Made by a program: the position numbers and the translations under genes. Source: Harmonia axyridis (Eukaryota; Arthropoda; Insecta; Coleoptera; Coccinellidae). From it: a stretch of DNA of 64,000 bases. Below the pieces are notes generated by a model. The model was not told the origin of the DNA. It saw only the letters and a list, made by a program, of their open reading frames with translations, and ran no database searches. This document shows, piece by piece, positions 48,590 through 62,513 of the stretch (within the stretch, counting starts at the first letter, position 1; every line of letters starts with the position of its first letter). The stretch is from the NCBI RefSeq assembly GCF_914767665.1, contig NC_059502.1, positions 44,503,812 to 44,567,811 of the forward strand, written 5' to 3'.

Positions 48590-48665
48590 GCGTCTGTGAC
48601 ACGGCACACACAATTATACCAAAGTCACACTGATGAGTCCGGTGTGTGTGCCAGGGACGAAACGC
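48590..48665 (+). ncRNA. Hammerhead ribozyme, copy C (intact core)
   Basis: The same across 48590-48665 as copy A: stem III GCGT/ACGC, cleavage after C48594, stem I TGTGAC/GTCACA, CTGATGA, stem II GTCC/GGAC, GAA, and the 10-base loop-loop complement. Unit C otherwise resembles B, so the intact form is ancestral and the change in B is recent. Confidence 0.85.
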
Positions 48666-49279
48666 ATAAGTAGGCATATGTGCTATCCAACAAAATTATG
48701 TTCGCTTTCTTGGGTTGGCAGATCGAATGTCCCTATTATCGGGAACAAAAAATAATTTCGGAAATTTGTACATTGGTCGGGAGACACAAAAATAATATTG
48801 AAGTAAATATAATAATTTAACATAATTGTTATATTCCGCTGAAGATCGAAATGTCGAAATATCAACAGAAAATGGTTTTCTCATTACCTATGTTATAATT
48901 ATCAACAGAATTTAATATTTATTTTTCAGCTTGCCACATCTATCAGAATCAATTATAACCAAATATAAGGGGTACATTTGTATTTATCTATGAATATAAC
49001 CACGCTTAAAATGAAACCACGGAATGCAGATTACAGAAACCACAAAATACAAATATACCCTCTAGCTACACTAGCGCCTTCTATTTATCCTGTCCGCTGG
49101 ACACTTTTTCAATGCGAACTGTGGACCATAGATTACAATAAAATTGAGCTGGAAATGAAGAAACGAAATACAGATAATTTTGTGGGATTGGAATTTTTTA
49201 TTTCGAGCACAGTTTAGAAATTATCTGTTTGAAAATTATTATTATTATTATATATATTATTATTGAAATTTAATATGGG

Positions 49280-50680
49280 GCGCACGCGCACTTCTATATT
49301 CTACCTAATAGACTAAGGGCCAGTTGCACCATTTGCCTAAACATTAATTAAAAATTTAAACGTTGATTACTCTATGATTTCTCAAGAGAAATCAGAAATT
49401 AACCAATGTTTAAATTTTAATCAATGTTTAGGCAAATGGTGCAACTGGCCCCTAATATAAGGTATATGGCTCGACCTGTACATAGTTAAGACGAAGAAAA
49501 ATATTCTATGTTCGTCAAACATGCCGGGTTGACAAATTGTAAGTAACCTCAGTTTAGCGAATATTCTTCCAAGGATTACTTTATAAACAGTTGTTGAAGT
49601 GATATTTCTAGTGGAAAGTTTCATGTTTAAATAGAAAATTGTTTGAATATGGGGGTAATTTTTTCAAAACTAGCTTAGGGTTGTTTTAATTTATTCGAAT
49701 ATTTTCAAATATCAGTTATATTTCATGTAGTTAGTTTTTTTTTATTGGTTTATGGATTTTCCACCATCATAACGAAAAATTTATTACAATTCATGAAATT
49801 TCGACTTTTGAGTTTCTTTTCATGTTTTCTGAAGTCATAGACTACTCCATTCAATGAGAAATTGCAGTTTTCCTTAGTTGAAGTTTTTCCTCGAAAACTC
49901 CTCAAGTATAGAATTTGTTTGAGACCCCTCTCTTTTTATATCTACATAAAATTGACTGAATGAACAAAAAAATATGCGGCGCACGCGCTCTTCTATATTT
50001 CACCCAATAGACAAAGAGCCAGTTGCACCATTTGCCTAAACATTAATTAAAAATTTAAACGTTGATTACTCTATGATTTCTCAAGAGAAATCAGAAATTA
50101 ATCAATGTTTAAATTTTAATCAATGTTTAGGCAAATGGTGCAACTTGCCCCTAATATTAGGTATATGGCTCGACCTGTACATAGTTAAGAAGAAGAAAAA
50201 TATTCTATGTTCGTCAACCATGCCGGGTTGACAAATTGTAAGTAACCTCAGTTTAGCGAACATTTTTCAAAGAGTTACTTTATAAACAGTTGTTGAAGTG
50301 ATATTTCTAGTGGAAAGTTTCATGTTTAAATAGTTAATTGTTTGAATATGGAGGTAATTTTTTTAATACTAGTTTAGGGATATTTTCATTTCTTCGAATA
50401 TTTTCAAATATCAGTTATATTTTATGTAGTTAGTTTTTTTTTATTGGTTTATGAATTTTCAACTTTCTTAACGAAAAATTTATTACAATTCAAGAAATTT
50501 CGACTTTTTAGTTTCTTTTCATGTTTTCTGGAAGTCATAGACTACTCCATTCAATGAGAAATTGCAGTTTTCCTTAGTTGAAATTTTTCCTCGAAAACTC
50601 TTCAAGTATAGAGTTTGCTTGAGACCCCTCTCTTTTTATATCTACGTGAATTTGACTGAATGAATAAAAAAATAAAGATT
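49280..50680 (+). repeat. 699-bp internal tandem duplication in unit C, with two MITEs
   Basis: The segment from GCGCAC at 49280 repeats from 49979, the same spacing as in unit B. MITEs lie at 49316-49452 and about 50015-50151. Because the duplication joint is the same, B and C inherited it from one event. Confidence 0.8.
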
Positions 50681-51116
50681 TTGCCGAAAAACTTTTCATT
50701 AGATATCTATAGGAATCTCTTCAACTTATGAACTGTTCAGCTTATACTCAAGTATTGCCATATTGCTGAAATTATCATCAACCAAGCTATCTGATAATGC
50801 AATAATATACTGGGTGTGCCGTTTGAAATAAGAAGGTAGTAATCTGAAATTGATTAAATTTTCAGCACAAAATTATTATTAGTTTTCCATAAACAATAAG
50901 CCATCGCGGTGAATCACTCTGTACATCATTATCATTCAGCCTTCTGCTTCGACTGAGGGATATAAATTTCGCCTTACTGGTTTATGACTGTTTTGCAATT
51001 ATCTCTGGCCAAGCGTTTTTATAGACTATTTCAAGGGACTTTGGATATACTATATACAGAAATATTATAATTTCCAAAATGATTTCCACTATTATATTGT
51101 TATTTTTTTTTTTCAG

Positions 51117-53154
51117 AATCTACATTTCTTGGAGTTAACTCAGTTAGAAGAAGAAGAGGTATTATTAATAATATATTATTTACCAATTCTAGTGAATACA
51201 AATTACCCTGTAGAGTTAAACAAAAATTGTCTGCAAGTAAGTATAGAGATCTTAAAAGAATTATTCATGGTCAATATGAATATGTAATATAATAATGAAT
51301 CAACTAATATCAACTTTTTCAGAAGATGAGTGTAGAAAATCTGTAATCAATTACAATGCATTATCAATTACAAATCCTTTTATCCAGAATGAGATGACAG
51401 GAAAACATTCGAAACCTTCAACTCCCCCTAGTTCAGCTGTAAAAACAGTTGAAATTAATGCAAGAGATAATACAGAGATAATCAAAAATGATACAATTTC
51501 CAATAGGACAATTGAAAAAATTGAAAGTAGCATCTCGAATAAAAATGAATCTAAAATTGAGGAGCCCACAGTAAATGTATGGAAAAAATCATGGGCTAGT
51601 CTATTTGATAAAGATGTTAAAACAATATCGAATGAGAAAATAGACAATAAAATTAATGATTCACATGTAACATCTTCAAAACATACAAAAGTAGTCAAAA
51701 AAATAGATTCAGCCACTCATATGTTAGGAGGTGAGTTCAAAACCATTTTTTTTTTATATATTTATCTTACTTTCAACTAACAATTTGCTTACATCTACAG
51801 TAGATAATTATTTTACTTAGTTGAACCCAGTATCTGATATCTGTAGTTTCCACCTACAGATATCAGTGAAAATTCAAGTTTTTATCATGGTTAGTAATAT
51901 TTTTGAATTTTCAGAATTTCTCAAGAACTATTAAATTGCTGGGACGCAAACCAGTTTTAAACCCAGGTGTTTACGAAACAAAAGTAACTTTTGTTATATA
52001 AACTCAATATAACAAGCCTTACTTGCTTGCCCACCACTTTGTAATCTCCTCAAACGGCTATCAGAGAACTTCACTCACAATAATGCACTGAAATCAATAA
52101 CAATGAGAGAAAAGATGTAAGTATAAATAAATATAATTTGCAACTCTGATTGAATAACAATTTTATATATGTATTTTCATTATTCAACTAATCCAGGTGT
52201 AAATTTATGAATAACTTCGATAATCTGCCCAATGTAAGACGCAAGTCACGTTCAAAAAAGAAGAACAAGAAGCAAACTTTCGTCAATATAGACAATGGCA
52301 ATTCGTTTGAGGCCTCATCGTTTTATACGATGCTAAACGGAACACGTAGCGATTCTTTCCTTGTTGAAGGCCGACAAGAAGACGCCGAAGAATTCTTGGG
52401 CCTTCTGTTGAATGGACTCAATGATGAAATGATGGGAATAATGAAATTGATAAGCCATGACGAAAATATTCAAGCAGCTAAAAAAGAAGTGAAAATAGAT
52501 GTGGATGATTGGAAAGTTATTGGTCCTAGGAACGAAGGGAATGTAACAAGAGAAATACAAATGGACAAGACACCGATTAGTGATATATTCGGAGGACTTC
52601 TCTGTTCAAGAATCCTTAAAACCGGAGACGAAACTTCAGAAAATATTGAACCATTCCTAACATTGCCATTAAATATTAAGAAAGCAAATAACATAGCTGA
52701 AGCATTAGAAGGCCTTACAACCAAGAACAAACTAGAGGGTCTGACATCATCGAAAACGAAAGAAACGGTTGAAGCATGGCAGCAAGTGATGATAGAGAAG
52801 TTGCCTGTAGTTTTAGTATTACATTTGAAATGCTTTGAATACAGAATGAATGGCTGCACTAAAATAATGAAGACTATAGAATTTCCCATCAATCTGCAGA
52901 TTGATTCTAAAATATTATCTGGAAGGACGAATACTTCAGCGGAGAGACAATATAAATTAATATCTGTAGTATACCATGTAGGAAAGGAGGCCAGCTATGG
53001 GCATTATATAGCAGATACTTTCCATTCGGGGTATAATACATAGTTGAGGTTTGATGACTCTAAAGTAAACAGAGTTACGGAAGAAGATGTTCTTAAACGT
53101 CAAGGAGATAGAGTTCCTTATTTATTATTTTATCGAAGGAGTGATACGGTGTGA
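51117..53154 (+). pseudogene. USP10-like pseudogene, copy C
   Basis: Exons 51117-51730, 51915-52116 and 52197-53154. The first exon is open from ATG 51295 through its donor and carries KSWASLF. The second keeps the catalytic TGT (51992-51994) but has the same TAA as copy B (51932-51934). The third is open for 278 codons from the Met at 52207 to the shared TAG at 53041-53043, between the catalytic His (GHYIADTF) and the WLRFDD aspartate. The downstream coding sequence remains readable to TGA 53152. In the intron, the segment near 51830 is shorter than in A and B and has a local ATATCTGTAG rearrangement. It is less damaged than A but cannot encode an active enzyme. Confidence 0.9.
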
Positions 53155-53295
53155 AGTGTAAAGATTCATTGATAAAATTGTTAATTTGTACAGATTAGAT
53201 TTAAGGATGCTGAACATTGTAATATTTTTCTGTTGTTTCATGAGTAATGCCATGAATTGTATTTCGAGAGAATAAGATAAATTGACTATACAATG

Positions 53296-53407
<112 letters not shown>

Positions 53408-54991
53408 CAAAAATAAATATTATATTTTAATAAACGAACTTTGTATGAATGTAAAATTTTGTTTGTTTTTCTGAAGAAATTTCTTTTCCTAAAACTTAAA
53501 TTAAATTTTTATAAGAACTACGATCTCAGAAAGGAAAAGAAGGTCGTCTTCGTGAAAATTCCAATAAACCATTAACAGTATTAGCTATTTCAGGACTTTG
53601 GACTCTTTATTCCTTTTTCTTTGCTCTTGAAATCAGGTGAATTTCGCTCAATGTAATAAAAAAAAACTTGACCAAACTTTATAATTTCCCCCTGTGTTCA
53701 GCGGCGCTACGTTCTTCTACTTCTGCAACCTAGATAAATGAGGATATTTTGGAAGATCGTACCTCATGCACTCGAATCATGTAATTTTTTTTTGTTTCAC
53801 AAAAATCATAAATATACCAGTCATGAACTCTGAATTAACCTATATCTTTAATGACCCAAAACAAAACACTCATTAATTTCCGTTTTATAACCTATTATTC
53901 CTTTCCCTGGGTCAGAACAGTTTTTTTGGATAATTCTCGTCTCTGATTACTATAAAATTTTTTTCTTCTATTGGTCCTCTAATTCACTTGAAATTCAAAA
54001 CTTAGTTGAATAATTACTCAAAAAAAAGATCTGTCCAAGGTCAGATTGGATTTCTTTAAATTTTATCATCCTGGATATTAGACATGAGAACTCAGAATAT
54101 ATTGAATTTCTCTCTTACTACAGTTAAAGGTCTGTGCTTATAATTTACATCTGGTGTACGCTAATAGTTTCGATTGTCTGGGATACCAACTATTCAATGG
54201 CATAGGCCTCGATTTGGTAACATTTTGGATGTTCCACCATTTACTAATGTACATGCCTAAAACCTCTAGAATTTGCTTCTGAATAAGGATTGGTCAAGTC
54301 TATTCAATTCTTTTACATTTTTAGACCTCAGATTTAAAAGAATAGAAAAATTCGTCGTTTCGCAATTCAGAATCAAACAATGAATAATTGACCAATGAAA
54401 TAGAGTAATGTCTTGAAATGACAATGCATATGAAATATGAAAGCAAGGTTTCAAATGAATAAACTCTGCAATCGATTAAAAAGGCGGCATTAAATTTCGA
54501 AAGTAGAATCTAATATTGTTATTATTAGAACTCTTTATTGCTAAATTCAGATGTTAGAATCTTATATTCAATTTTTATATTTTTTTATTTATAAAATCCC
54601 AATTCTATTCATGTTTCTTCGGACGAATACCAGTTTCTACTATGAAATGAATGATTACAATTCAATTGTATCTATCAATTTCAACATATGTGATCTCCAA
54701 TTTCAATATCTTTTTTCAATTATTCCTGAAAAGTGATCATTCAAACTTTCATTCGTAACTTCACAAATAATTAATTACTCAACTATCTAATCATCATCAG
54801 TGAATAGTAACGAATATTCATAAATATCAACTACTCACTGAATAGAAAACTATTCACTGAATAGCTAGAAGGCTAATTTCTTAGAGTATATTCTATGTTC
54901 TAAGGTAAATTTCATAGAAAACTTCAAAAAGGATGAAAGTGTGGCGGCTTCTCATAAAGCTCCACATAGCAACAATAAACACAGCATTTGG

Positions 54992-55060
54992 TAGCCTAGA
55001 CGTTAAGGGGTAGACTCACTCACCGAGATGCGACAAGGTGCCGGGTTCGAGTCCCGGCGG
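54992..55060 (+). repeat. tRNA-like promoter head, copy D, cut at the inversion breakpoint
   Basis: A box TAGCCTAGACG, a small change (AAGGGG for AAGAGG), complete B box and T arm, then the homology with copies A-C ends at 55060. The hammerhead and the rest of the unit are missing. Confidence 0.75.
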
Positions 55061-55069
55061 CCCACGGGG

Positions 55070-56257
55070 GAATGGTTCAATATTTTCTGAAGTTTCGTCT
55101 CCGGTTTTAAGGATTCTTGAACAGAGAAGTCCTCCGAATATATCACTAATCGGTGTCTTGTCCATTTGTATTTCTCTTGTTACATTCCCTTCGTTCCTAG
55201 GACCAATAACTTTCCAATCATCCACATCTATTTTCACTTCTTTTTTAGCTGCTTGAATATTTTCGTCATGGCTTATCAATTTCATTATTCCCATCATTTC
55301 ATCATTGAGTCCATTCAACAGAAGGCCCAAGAATTCTTCGGCGTCTTCTTGTCGGCCTTCAACAAGGAAAGAATCGCTACGTGTTCCGTTTAGCATCGTA
55401 TAAAACGATGAGGCCTCAAACGAATTGCCATTGTCTATATTGACGAAAGTTTGCTTCTTGTTCTTCTTTTTTGAACGTGACTTGCGTCTTACATTGGGCA
55501 GATTATCGAAGTTATTCATAAATTTACACCTGGAATAGTTGAATAATGAAAATACATATATAAAATTGTTATTCAATCAGAGTTGCAAATTATATTTATT
55601 TATACTTACATCTTTTCTCTCATTGTTATTGATTTCAGTGCATTATTGTGAGTGAAGTTCTCTGATAGCCGTTTGAGGAGATTACAAAGTGGTGGGCAAG
55701 CAAGTAAGGCTTGTTATATTGAGTTTATATAACAAAAGTTACTTTTGTTTCGTAAACACCTGGGTTTAAAACTGGTTTGCGTCCCAGCAATTTAATAGTT
55801 CTTGAGAAATTCTGAAAATTCAAAAATATTACTAACCATGATAAAAACTTGAATTTTCACTGATATCTGTAGGTGAAAACCAAAGCATTCCACTTTTCAT
55901 CGAGTAAAATGGGTTCAACTAAGTAAAAAACAATTATCTACTGTAGATGTAAGCAAATTGTTAGTTGAAAGTAAGATAAATATATAAAAAAAAATGGTTT
56001 TGAACTCACCTCCTAACATATGAGTATCTGAATCTATTTTTTTGACTACTTTTGTATGTTTTGAAGATGTTACATGTGAATCATTAATTTTATTGTCTAT
56101 TTTCTCATTCGATATTGTTTTAACATCTTTATCAAATAGACTAGCCCATGATTTTTTCCATACATTTACTATGGGCTCCTCAATTTTAGATTCATTTTTA
56201 TTCGAGATGCTACTTTCAATTTTTTCAATTGTCCTATTGGAAATTGTATCATTTTTG
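55070..56257 (-). pseudogene. USP10-like pseudogene, inverted partial copy D
   Basis: Read on the minus strand: part of the first recognisable exon (56257 down to 56010), the catalytic exon (55811-55610) and the first 460 bases of the last exon (55529-55070). It has the same TAA before the cysteine box as B and C, keeps the TGT codon, and shares C-only variants such as GAGAGAAAAGATG at the end of the catalytic exon. On the minus strand a 186-codon frame (55576 to 55016) runs from USP10 sequence into the antisense of the tRNA-like head. One edge joins satellite at 56257/56258. Confidence 0.88.
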
Positions 56258-59200
56258 GAAGAAGAGCAGTCCCTTATACCAAAGTGGTTTCCTTAGACAC
56301 GCGTGTCAAGCTTTCGTCCCTGTGCGATACGATGAAAAGTGTTAGAATGAGAAACATTGAAGAAAATAACAAACGAATGAAATCAACAACAAAAGTCAGT
56401 CGTGCATTTGTGTTTACAGCAGCAATTGACCTTACCACGTGGGAGATTCTAGCTACCTGCGTGACATCCGAGTCCAAGAAAATCAACAATGTGGAATGGC
56501 TTACTTGGATAATTGTTCATTAAACAAAAAGAAGGGAATAAGAACAGTCCCTCATACCAATGTGGTTTCCATAGACACGTGTGTCAAGCTTTCGTCCCTG
56601 TGCAATACGATGAGAAGTGTTAGAATGAGAAACATTGAAGGAAATAAAAAACAAATCAAATCAACAACAGAAGTCAGTCGTGCATTTGTGATTACAGCAG
56701 CAATCGACCTTACCATGTGGGAGATTATAGCTACCTGCGTGACATCCGAGTCCAAGAAAATCAACAATGTGGAATGGCTTACTTGGATAATTGATCATTA
56801 TACAGAAAGAATGAAGTAAGAACAGTCCCTTATACCAATGTGGTTTCCATAGACACGTGTGTCAAGCTTTCGTCCCTGTGCAATACTATGAAAAGTGTTA
56901 GAATGAGAAACATTGAAGAAAATAACAAACGAATGAAATCAACAACAGAAGTCAGTCGTGCATTTGTGGTTACAGCAGCAATTGACCTTACCACGTGGGA
57001 GATTATAGCTACCTGCGTGACATCCGAGTCCAAGAAAATCAACAATGTGGAACGGCCTACTTGGATAATTGTTCACTAAACAAAAAGAAGGGAATAAGAA
57101 CAGTCCCTTATACCAAAGTGGTTTCCTTAGACACGTGTGTCAAGCTTTCGTCCCTGTGCAATACGATGAAAAGTGTTAGAATGAGAAACATTGAAGGAAA
57201 TAACAAACAAATGAAATCAACAACAGAAGTCAGTTGTGCATTTATGGTTACAGCAGCAATTGACCTTACCACGTTAAAGATTATAGCTACCTGCGTGTCA
57301 TCCGAGTCCAAGAAAATCAACAATGTGGAATGGCTTACTTGGATAATTGATCATCATACAGAAAGAAGGGCATAAGAACAGTGTCTTATACCAATGTGGT
57401 TTCCATAGACACGTGTGTCAAGCTTTCGTCCCTGTGCAATACGATGAGAAGTGTTAGAATGAGAAACATTGAAGCAAATAACAAACAAATCAAATCAACA
57501 ACAGAAGTCAGCCGTCCAATTGTGGTTACAGCAGCAATTGACCTTACCACGTGGGAGATTATAGCTACCCGCGTGTCATCCGAGTCCAAGAAAATCAACA
57601 ATGTGGAATGGCTTACTTGGATAATTGTTCATTAAATAAAAAGAAGGGAATAAGAACAGTCCCTTATACCAAAGTGGTTTCCTTAGACACGTGTGTCAAG
57701 CTTTCGTCCCTGTGCAATACGATGAAAAGTGTTAGAATGAGAAACATAGAAGGAAATAACAAACAAATGAAATCAACAACAGAAGTCAGTCGTGCATTTG
57801 TGGTTACAGCAGCAATTGACCTTAACACGTGGGAGATTATAGCTACCTGCGTGACATCCGAGTCCAAGAAAATCAACAATGTGGAATGGCCTACGTGGAT
57901 AATTGTTGATTGAACAAAAAGAAGGGAATAAGAACAGTCCCTCATACCAAAGTGGTTTCCTTAGACACGCGTGTCAAGCTTTCGTCCCTGTGCAATACGA
58001 TGAAAAGTGTTAGAATGAGAAACATTGAAGAAAATAACAAACGAATGGAATCAACAACAGAATTCAGTCGTGCATTTGTGGTTACAGCAGCAATTGACCT
58101 TACCACGTGGGAGATTACAGCTACCTGCGTGACATCCGAGCCCAAGAAAATCAACAATCTGGAACGGCTTACTTGGATAATTGTTCATTAAACAAAAAGA
58201 AGGGAATAAGAACAGTCCCTTATACCAAAGTGGTTTCCTTAGACACGCGTGTCAAGCTTTCGTCCCTGTGCAATACGATGAAAAGTGTTAGAATGAGAAA
58301 CATTGAAGAAAATAACAAACGAATGGAATCAACAACAGAAGTCAGTCGTGCATTTGTGGTTACAGCAGCAATTGACCTTACCACGTGGGAGATTACAGCT
58401 ACCTGCGTGACATCCGAGCCCAAGAAAATCAACAATATGGAACGGCTCACTTGGATAATTGTTCATTAAACAAAAAAAAGGGAATAAGAACAGTCCCTTA
58501 TACCAAAGTGGTTTCCTTAGACACGTGTGTCAAGCTTTCGTCCCTGTGCAATACGATGAAAAGTGTTAGAATGAGAAACATTAAAGGAAATAACAAACAA
58601 ATGAAATCAACAACAGAAGTCAGTCGTGCATTTGTGGTTACAGCAGCAATTGACCTTACCACGTAAAAGATTATAGCTACCTGCGTGTCATCCGAGTCCA
58701 AGAAAATCAACAATGTGGAATGGCTCACTTGGATAATTGATCATTATACAGAAAAAATGGAATAAGAACAGTCCCTTATACCAATGTGGTTTCCATAGAC
58801 ACGTGTGTCAAGCTTTCGTCCCTGTGCAATACGATGAGAAGTGTTAGAATGAGAAACATTGAAGGAAATAACAAACAAATGAAATCAACAACAGAAGTCA
58901 GCCGTCCAATTGTGGTTACAGCAGCAATTGACCTTACCACGTGGGAGATTATAGCTACCTGCGTGACATCCGAGTCCAAGAAAATCAACAATGTGGAATG
59001 GCATACTTGGATAATTGATCATTATACAGAAAGAATGAAGTAAGAACAGTCTCTTATACCAATGTGGTTTCCATAGACACGTGTGTCAAGCTTTCGTTCC
59101 TGTGCAATACGATGAGAAGTGTTAGAATGAGAAACATTGAAGGAAATAACAAACAAATCGAATCAACAACAGAAGTCAGTCGTGCATTTGTGATTACAGC

Positions 59201-60659
59201 AGCAATTGACCTTACCACGTGGGAGATTATAGCTACCTGCGTGACATCCGAGTCCAAGAAAATCAACAATGTGGAATGACTTACTTGAATAATTGATCAT
59301 TATACAGAAAGAATGAAGTAAGAACAGTCCCTTATACCAATGTGGTTTCCATAGACACGTGTGTCAAGCTTTCGTCCCTGTGCAATACGATGAAAAGTGT
59401 TAGAATGAGAAACATTGAAGAAAATAACAAACGAATGAAATCAACAACAGAAGTCAGTCGTGCATTTGTGGTTACAGCAGCAATTGACCTTACCACGTGG
59501 GAGATTATAGCTACCTGCGTGACATCCGAGTCCAAGAAAATCAACAATGTGGAACGGCTTACTTGGATAATTGTTCATTAAACAAAAAGAAGGAAATGAG
59601 AACAGTCCCTTATACCAAAGTGGTTTCCTTAGACACGTGTGTCAAGCTTTCGTCCCTGTGTAATACGATGAAAAGTGTTAGAATGAGAAACATTGAAGGA
59701 AATAACAAACAAATGAAATCAACAACAGAAGTCAGTCGTGCATTTGTGGTTACAGCAGCAATTGACCATACCACGTTAAAGATTATAGCTACCTGCGTGT
59801 CATCCGAGTCCAAGAAAATCAATAATGTGGAATGGCTTACTTGGATAATTGATCATCAAACAGAAAGAAGGGAATAAGAACAGTCCCTTATACCAATGTG
59901 GTTTCCATAGACACGTGTGTCAAGCTTTCGTCCCTGTGCAATACGATGAGAAGTGTTAGAATGAGAAACATTGAAGGAAATAACAAACAAATGAAATCAA
60001 CAACAGAAGTCAGCCGTCCAATTGTGGTTACAGCAGCAATTGACCTTACCACGTGGGAGATTATAGCTACCCGCGTGTCATCCGAGTCCAAGAAAATCAA
60101 CAATGTGGAATGGCTTACTTGGATAATTGTTCATTAAACAAAAAGAAGGGAATAAGAACAGTCCCTTATACCAAAGTGGTTTCCTTAGACACGTGTGTCA
60201 AGCTTTCGTCCCTGTGCAATACGATGAAAAGTGTAAGAATGAGAAACATAGAATGAAATAACAAACAAATGACATCAACAACCGAAGTCAGACGTGCATT
60301 TGTGGTTACAGCAGCAATTGACCTTACCACGTGGGATATTATAGCTACCTGCGTGACATCCGAGTCCAAGAAAATCAACAATGTGGAATGGCTTACTTGG
60401 ATAATTGTTCATTAAACAAAAAGAAGGGAATAAGAACAGTCCCTTATACCAAAGTGGTTTCCTTAGACACGCGTGTCAAGCTTTCGTCCCTGTGCAATAC
60501 GATGAAAAGTGTTAAAATGAGAAACATAGAAGGAAATAACAAACAAATGAAATCAACAACAGAAGTCAGTCGTGCATTTGTAGTTACAGCAGCAATTGAC
60601 CTTACCACGTGGGAGATTATAGCTACCTGCGAGACATCCGAGTCCAAGAAAATCAACAA

Positions 60660-61061
60660 TGTGGAATGGCCTACTTGGATAATTGTTGATTAAACAAAAA
60701 AAAGGAAATAAGAACAGTCCTTTATACCAAAGTGGTTTCCTTAGACACGTGTGTCAAGCTTTCATCCCTCAGCAATACGACAAAAAGTGTTAGAGTAAGA
60801 AACATTGAAGTAAATAACAAACGAATGAAATCAACAACAGAAGTCAACCGTCCAGTTTTGGTTACAGCAGCAATTGATCTTACCACGTGGAAGGAAATCA
60901 AAAATGTGGAATGGCTTAATAAGAAACATTGGAGGAAATAACAAACAAATGAAATCAACAACAGAAGACAGCCGTCCAGTTTTGGTTACAGCAGCAATTG
61001 ACCTTACCAATTGAGAGATTGTAGCTACATGCGTGACATCCGAGACCAAAAAAAACAACAA
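60660..61061 (-). repeat. 402-bp composite satellite monomer, third copy (inverted)
   Basis: On the minus strand it has the same jump and the same neighbours as the copy at 11957: TTGTTTTTCTTGGTCTCGG monomers with CAATTGGTAAGG on one side and a TGTCTCGCAGG monomer on the other. Block 3 therefore shares ancestry with the 11.7-12.6 kb part of block 1, inverted. Confidence 0.8.
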
Positions 61062-62513
61062 TGTGAAATGGCTTACTTGGATAATTGTTCATTAAACAAA
61101 AAGAAGAGAATAAGAACAGTCCCTTATATCAATGTGGTTTCCTCAGACACGTGTGTCAAGCTTTCGTCTCTGTGCAATACGATAAAAAGTGTTAGAATGA
61201 GGAAGATTGAAGGAAATAACAAACAAATGAAATCAACAATAGAAGTCAGTCGTGCATTTGTGGTTACAGCAGCAATTGACCTTACCAATTGAGAGATTAT
61301 AGCTACCTGCGTTACATCCGAGACCAAGAAAAACAACAATGTGAAATGGCTTACTTGGATAATTGTTCATTAAACAAAAAGAAGAGAATAAGAACAGTCC
61401 CTTATATTAATGTGGTTTCCTTAGACACGTGTGTCAAGCTTTCGTCTCTGTGCAATACGATGAAAAGTGTTAGAATGAGGAAGATTGAAGGAAATAACAA
61501 ACGAATGAAATCAACAACAGAAGTCAGTCGTGCATTTGTGGTTACAGCAGCAATTGACCTCACCAATTGAGAGATTATAGCTACCTGCGTGACATCCGAG
61601 ACCAAGAAAAACAACAATGTGAAATGGCTTACTTGGATAATTGTTCATTAAACAAAAAGAAGAGAATAAGAACAGTCCATTATATCAATGTGGTTTCCTT
61701 AGACACGTGTGTCAAGCTTTCGTCCCTGTGCAATACGATGAAAAGTGTTAGAATGAGAAACATTGAATTTAATAACAAACAAATGAAATCAACAACAGAA
61801 GTCAGCCGTCCATTTATTGTTAAAGCAGCAATTGATCTTACCACGTGGGAGATTATAGCTACCTGCGTGACATCCGAGTCCAAGAAAATCAACAATGTGA
61901 AATGGCTTATCTGGATAATTGTTCATCTAACAGAAAAAAGGAAATAAGAACAGTCCCTCATACCAATGTGGATTCCTTAGACACGTGTGTCAAGCTTTCG
62001 TCCGTGTGCAATACGATGAAAAGTGTTAGAATGAGAAACATTGAAGGAAATATCAAACAAATGAAATCAACAACAGAAGTCAGTCGTGCATTTATGGTTA
62101 CAGCAGCAATTGACCTTACCACGTGGGAGATTATAGCAACCTGCGTGACATCCGAGTCCAAGAAAATCAACAATGTGGAATGGCTTACTTGGATAATTGT
62201 TGATTAAACAAAAAAAAGGGAATAATAACAGTCCCTCATACCAAAGTGGTTTTCTCAGACACGTGTGTCAAGCTTTCGTCCCTGTGCAATACGATGAAAA
62301 GTGTTAGAATGAGAAACATAGAAGGAAATAACAAACAAATGAAATCAACAACAGAATTCAGTCGTGCATTTGTGGTTACAGCAGCAATTGACCTTACCAC
62401 GTGGGAGATTATAGCTAGCTGCGTGACATCCTAGTCCGAGAAAATCAACAATGTGGAATGGCTTACTTGGATAATTGTTCATTAAACAAAAAGGAGGGAA
62501 TAAGAACAGTCCC

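Larger units (their letters stand above)
46751..51116 (+). other. USP10 3' flank and spacer, repeat unit C
   Basis: Same order as unit B: AATAAA motifs, short TA microsatellite (46891-46915), spacer, tRNA-like/hammerhead unit, 699-bp duplication with two MITEs, intron end. Unlike B, it keeps the segment near 47970-48040 also seen in A. I see no gene. Confidence 0.8.
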
